This document shows positions 46,604 to 53,312 of a stretch of 64,000 nucleotides of DNA, piece after piece. The notes below the pieces were generated by a model. That model worked only from the letters and a program-made list of their open reading frames with translations, was not told where the DNA came from and did not search any database. Location of the stretch: positions 1 to 64,000 of the forward strand of contig NZ_JAUYZI010000001.1 in NCBI RefSeq assembly GCF_030700245.1. Direction: 5' to 3'. The DNA is from Methylobacterium amylolyticum (lineage in GTDB: Bacteria; Pseudomonadota; Alphaproteobacteria; Rhizobiales; Beijerinckiaceae). The position numbers were made by a program, and so were the translations under genes. The first letter of the stretch is position 1. The number at the start of each line of letters is the position of its first letter.

Positions 46604-47179
46604 ATGCCTATCAAATTAGATATCACTGGCTTCTACTACAGCATTGATGTAGACAGCTCAGGAGTAACAACGGTATTAGATGTTCTAAACCGTGCCAATG
46701 GAATACGATCTCCTAACGGCGGAGTATTAAGCTTCAGATTGGATAAGGGTTTTGTCTCTAGTTTGACAGTTGAGTATGATGGGCAATCTAGTCCGAAGTC
46801 CAGACAAAACAATTCGCCATTTGGCCCGAATAGGCCGGTTGGAATCTACAGCTACACAGACGACGTTTTTAGTCAATCTAATCGGATCAGCAATTCTGGA
46901 AACATACCTGGTCTGTTGGCTTGGCAGTATTACATTTTCGACTCCGCCGGTAAACAGAAAAGCGGCGACAGGACAATAGTGCCCGTGAGCAAAGCTAGTA
47001 CAACGTTTCAGATCCAAGATGGCGATCGAATAGTCTGGCGGCTCATAGGCATTTTTGGCTTAAATCAATTTATCGATGCCGCTCAGCAGAACCTCGTTGC
47101 GGAGGCGAAAGGACAACCTCTATCCTTGAAGGCTGCCGGCGATATCTTAGATAAAAACGGAGGACTTATTCCGGTATAG
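46604..47179 (+). CDS. AT-rich island cargo protein with DUF4430-like pattern
   Basis: A 191-residue, beta-rich protein with no signal peptide or membrane helix. Three short elements, TTVLDVLNRAN near residue 21, LLAWQYYIFDSAGK near 103 and FQIQDGDRIVWRLIGI near 131, follow the pattern of DUF4430/transcobalamin-like beta-grasp domains (TVLDaL, W-x-Y-Y, DGD-I-W). GAGGAG lies before the ATG. Codon use and GC content are unlike the flanking chromosome, showing recent acquisition. It is the only intact gene of the left element. No function is claimed. Confidence 0.65.
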   Translation: MPIKLDITGFYYSIDVDSSGVTTVLDVLNRANGIRSPNGGVLSFRLDKGFVSSLTVEYDGQSSPKSRQNNSPFGPNRPVGIYSYTDDVFSQSNRISNSGNIPGLLAWQYYIFDSAGKQKSGDRTIVPVSKASTTFQIQDGDRIVWRLIGIFGLNQFIDAAQQNLVAEAKGQPLSLKAAGDILDKNGGLIPV

Positions 47180-47370
47180 CCAGCGTCAGTTGGGCGAGGC
47201 GTTCACTGACTTTGCCGAAAAGATGGAGGACTGACATCTCCGGCTGACACGTGGGTAATCCTTGAACGCGCAGATGCCGTCCTCGGCGACCTCTGCGCAC
47301 GGGCCCTACCTGTTTGAGGCCGCCCGCCCCCTCGGTACGCATCAGCTCTCGCCCGGGGGCCGCCGAATAG

Positions 47371-48195
47371 GTGGAGGGTCATCCGCCGACACTGAGTCTG
47401 AGTTACCTGTTCCGCGTGCGTTCAGTGGCCCGCCCCCATCCCCCGAAGCTACACGAGCTGTTCGCGTTCGGGATCATGGCCGAGCTGCCCGAGTGCGCGC
47501 GGCTCTACAAGATCCTGGCGCGCGCCCGCTTCAGGCAACCGGCGCGGCGCCGGGTCGCGATGGAACTCGTCCACGTCGAGGCATTCGTCGCCAATGCCTT
47601 GGAGCTGGACCGCCTGTCCCTCGCGCTTGGCACCGCCATCCAGTTCGAGGCGGAGCCGCGTCAAAAGGACGTGATCGGCGAATGGGAGCCGATCCCCGAG
47701 ACTGAGCCGGCCACCGGCATCGTCCTCAACGGCCGGCGCTGGAAGAGTGGTCTCACCTGAGCCGACCTCGCCTCCGACCTCGTGCTGCGCAAGGCCACGA
47801 CGAAAACGGGCGCGTTCGCCGCGCACGACCTGAAGCTCTCGGCCCTCGTGACCGCGTTGCTCGCGAAGGTGCCGGCGGCGCGGCGGATCGGGCCCCTGAT
47901 CGTCGATGAGACCGCGGGCGGCCCCTACGCCGAATCGGCCTACGGGCAGGAGTGGCGGATCGTGGCGCGCGCCGCGGGCGTCCCGGACGCGGTGTGGAAC
48001 ATGGACGCCCGGGCCGGCGCCATCACCGAGGCCGAGGACGCGGGCGCCGACCTCGACGCGATCCGCTCGTCGGCCGCGCACGCGCAGCTCGCCAGGACGC
48101 TGCACTACTCGCGCGGCGCGGTCGGGAAATCCCACGCGGTCGCGACGCTGCAGGCCGCCTACCGGAAGGCCGGAACGGGCGCCGAACAGGCATAG
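47371..48195 (+). pseudogene. Tyrosine-recombinase integrase interrupted by an in-frame TGA
   Basis: Two frames, 47371-47760 and 47782-48195, are in the same phase and joined by RRWKSGLT-stop-ADLASDLVLRK. The expected residue is Trp (GLTWADL), so a TGG-to-TGA change inactivated the gene. The second part has PYAESAYGQEWRIVARAAGV, WNMDARAGAITEAEDAGADL and ARTLHYSRG, a degenerate catalytic region of a family of rhizobial integrases (the His/Tyr part). Sequence upstream of 47371 probably holds more degraded N-terminal coding. It ends 67 bases from the intact tRNA-Gly, so it is the integrase of the left element. Confidence 0.8.
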
Positions 48196-48262
48196 GGGAC
48201 GCGATGGGGGACGCGAGATCAGCGGCAGAACGTCGGAAAGCGTGTTCTACCAAGGTGTTGGG

Positions 48263-48337
48263 TGGAGCGGGCGATCGGGATCGAACCGACGACATTCAGC
48301 TTGGGAAGCTGACGTTCTACCACTGAACTACGCCCGC
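48263..48337 (-). tRNA. tRNA-Gly (anticodon CCC)
   Basis: On the minus strand: acceptor GCGGGCG pairing with CGCCCGC, D-arm AGTTCAGTGGTAGAACG, anticodon stem-loop around TTCCCAA (CCC), T-arm GGTTCGATCCC and an encoded TCCA end. It is complete, unlike the two partial copies at 45961 and 60661. Its 5' flank is element DNA, so its promoter must lie in 48338-48400, partly within the integrase 3' end. Confidence 0.95.
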
Positions 48338-48359
48338 GAACACGAACGACGACAACAAC

Positions 48360-49541
48360 TTAGCGAGCGAGAGCAGCGCTCTCGGCACCGCCATGTGCCG
48401 TTTGTGTGCCAGCGGGATTTAGCAGGCTCGCCGCGATGGCGTCAAAGGCATTTTTGTGGGTGTCGCTCGGAAACAGGTGCCCGTAGCGGTCCATCGTCAT
48501 TTCGAGGGAGGCGTGTCCCGCGAAAGTCTGAACGGCCTTCGGCGAGAGACCGGCTTCGATCCAGGTTGAAATCGCGAAGTGCCGCAGTGAATGCCACCGG
48601 AGCGACGAGACGCCGGCCGCGAGGCACAGCGGGCGAAATGACCGATGCATCCGATTGTCGTGGTTGACGTACCCGCCGCGTCGGTTGGGAAACACGAGGT
48701 CGGCGGCCTTTGAGAAGCGAGACCTCAGCCGCCACTCTTTGAGGACCGGAGCGATCACTGCCCCGAGCGGGACTTTTCGAACGCCCGCGTCACTCTTCGT
48801 CGTGCCTTCCGTCTTGAAGCGATCGACCCTTGTCTCGACGACGATCTCGCTCGCGGTGAAGTCGATATGGCGCCAGCGGAGCGCCCATAACTCCCCGGCC
48901 CGCAAACCGCTCGCCGCAGCGAAGAGGATGACGGTCCGAAAATCGTCGTCCGCCAGGGCGAGCAAGCGTTGCAGGTCGTCTTTCGAAGGCGGAACGACTT
49001 TCGTCGACCCCTGATCGCGCCGGGCGATCACTTCGACTCGCTGCGCGGCGTTAATCGCGATCAGATCGTTCGCCACGGCATGCCCCAGGACACGCGAGAG
49101 CGCGCCGAGCACTTTCCGGGTCAGGGGCACGGAAACACCGCCCCCCCGCAAACGGTCACGGAAGGCCCGCACCTTGGACGCGGTGAGATGGGCGAGCTTC
49201 ATGCCGCCGACGCCGTACTCGGCGTTTAGGACGTGGTTGCGGATCAGGCCTTCGACCGTCTCGAAGTGATGCCGTGTCATCTTCTCGCCGCGCTCCATTC
49301 GGCCGCGGCATTCGGCTAGATACTGATCGACGACCGCCCCGATCGTAACCCTGTCGGCCTCGGACCTGAACGTGCCGGCCCGAATCTGTCCTTCGGCGTC
49401 GACGCGGAAAGCGTCAGCCTCCCGCTTCGTATCGAACTGCCGCCGCTGACGTGCGCCCGCCGCGTCCGCGAAGTCGACGGCCCATGCCGAGCGCCTCTCC
49501 CCCTTTGTGGTCGTCCACGCTCGTTTTCTGACACTCGCCAT
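48360..49541 (-). CDS. int: Tyrosine recombinase integrase of the right element
   Basis: A 393-residue integrase: an N-terminal arm-binding part (VRKRAWTTTKGERRSAWAVD), a core-binding domain (about 75-180), and a catalytic domain with ASGLRAGELWALRW (Arg), WHSLRHFAISTW (His-x-x-Arg), FAGHASLEMTMDRYGHLFP (His and Tyr). It ends 22 bases from the tRNA-Gly it recognises. Start at ATG 49541, since the upstream extension covers the operator-like dyads. It is probably transcribed divergently from the regulator gene at 49659. Confidence 0.92.
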   Translation of the reverse strand: MASVRKRAWTTTKGERRSAWAVDFADAAGARQRRQFDTKREADAFRVDAEGQIRAGTFRSEADRVTIGAVVDQYLAECRGRMERGEKMTRHHFETVEGLIRNHVLNAEYGVGGMKLAHLTASKVRAFRDRLRGGGVSVPLTRKVLGALSRVLGHAVANDLIAINAAQRVEVIARRDQGSTKVVPPSKDDLQRLLALADDDFRTVILFAAASGLRAGELWALRWRHIDFTASEIVVETRVDRFKTEGTTKSDAGVRKVPLGAVIAPVLKEWRLRSRFSKAADLVFPNRRGGYVNHDNRMHRSFRPLCLAAGVSSLRWHSLRHFAISTWIEAGLSPKAVQTFAGHASLEMTMDRYGHLFPSDTHKNAFDAIAASLLNPAGTQTAHGGAESAALAR

Positions 49542-49571
49542 GCTTGCTTCTCCGATATGCGCCACAGAGCG

Positions 49572-49592
49572 CATTCGGAATATGTCCGAATG
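49572..49592. promoter_or_regulatory. Operator-like dyad 1 between int and regulator
   Basis: CATTCGGA-ATATG-TCCGAATG, a perfect 8-bp inverted repeat with a 5-base spacer, upstream of the divergent integrase start. It is related to the next dyad, so both are probably bound by the same element-encoded repressor. Confidence 0.7.
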
Positions 49593-49608
49593 GGAGTTGA
49601 CTCGCAAC

Positions 49609-49633
49609 CCCATTCGGATTTATTCAGAATGGG
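49609..49633. promoter_or_regulatory. Operator-like dyad 2 between int and regulator
   Basis: CCCATTCGGA-TTTAT-TCAGAATGGG, a 10-bp inverted repeat with one mismatch and the same 5-base spacer. It shares the half-site ATTCGGA with dyad 1 and lies 26 bases before the start of the 184-residue gene. Confidence 0.7.
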
Positions 49634-49658
49634 CGGAGCGGACGGAGCTTTTTGGACG

Positions 49659-50213
49659 ATGGCGAGCCCGATGCAACTGATCGAGGCCGTGGCCGACGCT
49701 CTCGGCGTCGACGTGGCGACGGTCGTCACGCACGACCGCAACCTCGTCGCCGCTGGCATGAGATCTAAAGGAGGGCGCGGAAAGTCGGCTGCGAAGATGA
49801 CAGCGATAGACGCAGCAAATCTTTTGATTGCCGTGGCTAGCTCCGAGCAGGTTCGTGGAAGCGTCGAGACCGTGAAAAATTTTGGGAACCTTGTAGCAAT
49901 AGGCCCTCGATCAGGGGTGCCACTACCAAAACTCTCTGCGCATCACACTTTCTCCGATGCATTAGCTGGAATAATTGAGGCCTTTCGGGATGGAGATTTT
50001 AGGCGGGCAGGCGAAATATATTGGGATGTTGAGATGCATCGACCGATTCTAGAAGCAAAAATTTCCGGACAGATTGGGGAGACAGGTCCAGAGGTCGAAT
50101 ACCGGCCAGCCGCGGGGCAAGCTCATGACCCACCGAGTAGCGGTGATCTACGGGTCATCGTCCGCTTCTCAAGCGTAACCTTGTGGCAAGTTGGCGAAAC
50201 GTTGAGAGGGTGA
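49659..50213 (+). CDS. Putative element regulator
   Basis: A 184-residue protein beginning MASPMQLIEAVADALGVDVA, then THDRNLVAAGMRSKGGRGKSAAKMTAIDAANLLIAVASS, a helix-turn-helix-like segment seen in phage and rhizobial element proteins. The rest is beta-rich with no motif. ATG 49659 is preceded by GGAG; longer frames pass through the operator dyads. Its position directly after the dyads and opposite the integrase suggests a repressor or control protein (inference). Confidence 0.6.
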   Translation: MASPMQLIEAVADALGVDVATVVTHDRNLVAAGMRSKGGRGKSAAKMTAIDAANLLIAVASSEQVRGSVETVKNFGNLVAIGPRSGVPLPKLSAHHTFSDALAGIIEAFRDGDFRRAGEIYWDVEMHRPILEAKISGQIGETGPEVEYRPAAGQAHDPPSSGDLRVIVRFSSVTLWQVGETLRG

Positions 50214-50214
50214 C

Positions 50215-50436
50215 ATGCAAGATTCTCAGGCGCGGTCGTTAGCCGAAGACATGATCGAGGGCGCTGGCCCGATTGCAAAGTTTCTTTTCGGCTCTGAAGA
50301 CACTAAGGCAAGGCGCAAGATCTACCACATCATCGAGCAGCACGATTTTCCTTCTTTCAAGATCGGCGGTAAAATCTATGCACGTCGATCTTCGATCTTG
50401 GCGTGGCTAGCTGCGAAAGAAAAGCGCGCCGCGTAA
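50215..50436 (+). CDS. Small excisionase/AlpA-like DNA-binding protein
   Basis: A 73-residue protein with FLFGSEDTKARRKIYHIIEQ, HDFPSFKIGGKIYARRSSIL, AWLAAKEKRAA, the winged helix-turn-helix pattern of excisionases and AlpA regulators (helix, then a G-K-I-Y-R-S turn). It begins one base after the previous stop and probably is co-transcribed. Confidence 0.65.
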   Translation: MQDSQARSLAEDMIEGAGPIAKFLFGSEDTKARRKIYHIIEQHDFPSFKIGGKIYARRSSILAWLAAKEKRAA

Positions 50437-50552
50437 TGTTCGAGCGGGCGCGTTCTGAAGCGCGCCGTCACTGACCCAAGACAGCATTTTCAATATTCCG
50501 AGCGACATGCCGGAGTTTCACGACCGCGCACATCCGCGGCGAAGGAGACCCT

Positions 50553-50726
50553 ATGACCGAAGCTCAACACGTCGTCGCTCTCATCAATTACATCGAACGC
50601 GCTCGCTTCGGATCGGACGAAGACGGGCTGCATTTTCCTCCAACCGATGCTGCTCTTGCGGTGAAAGCCCTGCGCGCACTGGCAGGCCGATCGCGGCGTT
50701 CGCGTTCTCGCCGGCGCCGAAAATAG
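50553..50726 (+). CDS. 57-residue basic-tailed protein
   Basis: Short gene with a strong ribosome site (GAAGGAGACCCT) before the ATG. Helical N-terminal half (AQHVVALINYIERARFGSDE) and an Arg/Ser-rich C-terminus (RSRRSRSRRRRK), suggesting nucleic-acid binding. No family recognised. It ends about 40 bases before an intrinsic terminator. Confidence 0.6.
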   Translation: MTEAQHVVALINYIERARFGSDEDGLHFPPTDAALAVKALRALAGRSRRSRSRRRRK

Positions 50727-50766
50727 CAGACGGCAGTTTCAGCGCACGGTGATCGGTCTGCCGAAG

Positions 50767-50799
50767 AAAACCCGAGCGAGCGGATCGTTCGGGTTTTTT
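50767..50799 (+). terminator. Intrinsic terminator
   Basis: Stem AACCCGA (50769-50775) with TCGGGTT (50789-50795), loop GCGAGCGGATCGT, followed by a T-run reaching 50799. Typical rho-independent shape, at the end of the small-gene cluster. Confidence 0.88.
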
Positions 50800-50893
50800 A
50801 TTACTTCGATCAAAAAATGATTCTCGGCCAGTTGACGTAAATAACTCGGATCGTGTGAACTAATCCGGTCAAAACCGAACGCACGAGGCTCTA

Positions 50894-51073
50894 ATGATTG
50901 CCCTTCGCATCCGAGATATTGCCAAACCCAACGGTCCTTTCGGCAGGACGAAGTTGTTTGCCGATATCGCGGCAGGCCGTCTCGTCGCCAGGAAGGTCGG
51001 TCGGTCGACCGTGATCTTAGCCGACGATTGGCGGAAATATCTCGAAGGCATCCCGCGGGCTTCGGCGGCGTAA
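50894..51073 (+). CDS. 59-residue AlpA/excisionase-like protein
   Basis: MIALRIRDIAKPNGPFGRTK, LFADIAAGRLVARKVGRSTV and ILADDWRKYLEGIPRA form a compact helix-turn-helix of the excisionase/MerR-like type (the pattern G-R-T-K-L-F-x-x-I-A-x-G-x-L then V-G-R-S). It is preceded by an AT-rich stretch and followed by a hairpin. Probably a control protein of the replication gene that follows. Confidence 0.65.
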   Translation: MIALRIRDIAKPNGPFGRTKLFADIAAGRLVARKVGRSTVILADDWRKYLEGIPRASAA

Positions 51074-51082
51074 TTCAAAGCA

Positions 51083-51112
51083 AAGGCCCCAGCGCGCCAA
51101 CGCCGGGGCCTT
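51083..51112 (+). terminator. Hairpin, probable terminator
   Basis: AAGGCCCC (51083-51090) pairs perfectly with GGGGCCTT (51105-51112) around a 14-base loop. The following T-run is short, so it may be weak or act in both directions. Confidence 0.6.
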
Positions 51113-51231
51113 CAGGAATCAATTGCAAGTCCGCTAGGTGAGAAGATGAATAGCCAAGATCGCGCGCAGACGCAAGTAAGAAAGTGCGATAGCAGGCTCG
51201 ATTGCCGTCCGCCTCTTTGCGGAGGCGTGTC

Positions 51232-52995
51232 GTGACCATAGCCTTGAATCAGTTCGGCCTAACTGACCGTGCAGAAGGCGTCGAGCGACGCTTGGTCGAC
51301 TTCTTCGTGGGTGACGATCAAGCTGATTGGCTTCTGAGTGAGGCGCAGCATGCTCGTGGTCGCCGGGCGCTCAACCTCTTCAGGAAGGCCGCGCAGCGCC
51401 TCGGCATGGTACAAGCTGATCGTCGGGCAGGTTCGCTACTGAACTTCCATGCCCTTAAGCAGGCCGGTTCTCGGAACGGCTACGGCGCAGGGTACAAGCA
51501 CGATCGACTGCTTGCCGCGCTCGGCCCCGCGATTCAACGCGGCCACCAATCACAGGTAAACGTGCTTGCGGCCCCGCACCTTGCGGCTGCCAGAACCGAG
51601 ATAAGCCTCGCGCTCAGGGGGCATGATTTCGGCGGCGAGCCGACTGATCGCTTCAACTTTCGAGACAGGGTTGCCCGCTGCGCAGTCACCTGCGCGCGTG
51701 ATACCGACCTCCCCCTCGTCGGCATCTTAAGCGAACTGACGCGGCATGCCCGGCTCAGTGCTGCTGAGATGCGATCCGCTCATGATGGCCGCACGCGGTG
51801 GTGGAAGCGCGTCCTTCGGGAGATGGCGCATGCCAGGGACAAGCCGGCCATCCGGCGTGAGCATCTATCGATCGAGGGGCGGAAGCCGCCGAGGTTGCTC
51901 GAAAATCCCCTGGCAGTGATCGCCAAGCGGAGTCGCTTCGAGATCACCATGTTCGGCGACCTCGACGAAGAGCCGGTCAAAGACTGGCTAATCGACGACC
52001 TACTTGGCGCGGGTGAGTTCTCTTGTTTCTGGGGCATGCCCGGGTGCGGGAAGAGCGTCGCCGTCGGCGATGCCGCCTTCCACGTCGCCGCGGGGCGCCC
52101 CTGGCATGGAAAGTCCGTGCGACGCGGTCTCGTCGTCTTCGTGGCGGCCGAGCGTGCCGATCTCACGAAGCGCCGCTTCACCGCCCTGCGTAAAACCTAC
52201 GGCGAGGCTGACGCGCCGCTGGCGGTCGTGAAGGGCAGGCTCGACCTCACGTCGAGCGTCGAGGATGCGAAGGATATAGTCGCGGCGGTACGCGGCCTCG
52301 AAGAACGTACCGGCGAGCAGTGCGTGTGGATCGTGATCGACACGATCGCGCGGACCTTCGGTGCTGGCGACGAGAATAAGCAGTCTGATATGGGGGCTTA
52401 CGTCCAGGCGTGCGACCTGATCCGCGAGGAACTGGCCGCGCACGTCAGCCTGATTCACCATTGCTCGCGGGCCGGCGAGAAGCCGCGGGGCTCGATCGCG
52501 CTCGAAGGCGCGGTCGACGCGACGTTCAAGGTCCATAAGAGCGGCAATCTCCACACCCTCGGCGTCGACAAAGAGAACGACGCACCGGATCGCGGCTCGA
52601 TCCGCTTCCGTATGGAAGCCGTGGAACTCAGTCGCGACCGCCGGGGCAAGGTGACGACGGCGCCGATCGCTGTTCCCGACACTACGACGATCGTCGACTT
52701 CGAGGCGACGGACGGCACGCGGATCGTGCTCGGCACTAACAAGGGCCCCAGGAAGGCCGTTGTAGCTTTCCGCAAAGCCCTTGCTGAGGCCGGGCAGGAC
52801 CATCCCTGCGGCCGACGCGCTGTTGCCGTTGACGCCCTGCGCAAATGCCTGCGGGAGGCGTTTGGGGGACCGAACGTGAAGCCGGAGTCGCTAGCGGCGA
52901 TTGAACGTCGCGAGTTGAAGGCGCTCGTCGCCAAAGGGGATGCTGAGAGAATTGGGGAATGGATGATGGCCCCGGCTAATGCGCTCCCCCATTAG
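51232..52995 (+). CDS. RepA-like AAA ATPase (replicative helicase-type)
   Basis: A 587-residue protein. The N-terminal 220 residues are basic and unassigned; the central domain (about 230-430) is a RecA-fold AAA_25 ATPase with Walker A FWGMPGCGKSVAVGDAAFH, Walker B CVWIVIDTIARTF and a GEKPRGSIALEGAVDATFKV segment typical of RepA/plasmid helicases. The C-terminal 120 residues look like a winged helix. A GGAGG six bases before GTG 51232 fixes the start; upstream TTG codons lack one. It is probably the replication protein of the element. Confidence 0.82.
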   Translation: MTIALNQFGLTDRAEGVERRLVDFFVGDDQADWLLSEAQHARGRRALNLFRKAAQRLGMVQADRRAGSLLNFHALKQAGSRNGYGAGYKHDRLLAALGPAIQRGHQSQVNVLAAPHLAAARTEISLALRGHDFGGEPTDRFNFRDRVARCAVTCARDTDLPLVGILSELTRHARLSAAEMRSAHDGRTRWWKRVLREMAHARDKPAIRREHLSIEGRKPPRLLENPLAVIAKRSRFEITMFGDLDEEPVKDWLIDDLLGAGEFSCFWGMPGCGKSVAVGDAAFHVAAGRPWHGKSVRRGLVVFVAAERADLTKRRFTALRKTYGEADAPLAVVKGRLDLTSSVEDAKDIVAAVRGLEERTGEQCVWIVIDTIARTFGAGDENKQSDMGAYVQACDLIREELAAHVSLIHHCSRAGEKPRGSIALEGAVDATFKVHKSGNLHTLGVDKENDAPDRGSIRFRMEAVELSRDRRGKVTTAPIAVPDTTTIVDFEATDGTRIVLGTNKGPRKAVVAFRKALAEAGQDHPCGRRAVAVDALRKCLREAFGGPNVKPESLAAIERRELKALVAKGDAERIGEWMMAPANALPH

Positions 52996-53008
52996 GCCCG
53001 CCGGTCGG

Positions 53009-53138
53009 GCGAACACCGAACACGCGAACACGCCCCTAAAGGGGCGTGTGTTCGCTGTTCGGTTGTTCGCTCCCCTGACAGGCGAACGATGGTGCGAACT
53101 GCTCGAACTGTTCGGTCTGTTCGTATCTAAATTACAAC
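53009..53138. repeat. CGAAC/GTTCG-rich region with long hairpin after rep gene
   Basis: GCGAACACCGAACACGCGAA...CGCCCC (53009-53036) and GGGGCGTGTGTTCGC...GTTGTTCGC (53041-53070) make a long imperfect hairpin around TAAA. Further GAAC/GTTCG copies continue to about 53138. It may be a terminator of the rep gene or an iteron-like replication origin. It ends before the AT-rich gene at 53313. Confidence 0.65.
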
Positions 53139-53312
53139 AGTGTTGCCCGTAACCATGATGCAAAAATACATCACGGGTCCTTCCCCCAACCCCCCGCCTG
53201 CGGGTAACGCACGAGGCTCGTGCCTCTGCTAGGCGCCAACAAATTTTTGCTTTATTATGACTCGATCGAAATCGGGGCGACCAATTATAGAATCTCATTT
53301 CAATATTATTCG

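Noticed and set aside
48297..48337. 48263-48337 as a simple attL of a single prophage
   Set aside because: The outer halves at 45961 and 60661 are complementary parts of one tRNA, so a single element with one direct repeat does not explain all three copies.
52996..53138. CRISPR array in the GAAC repeat region
   Set aside because: Repeats are short, overlapping and irregular, with no constant spacers and no cas genes.
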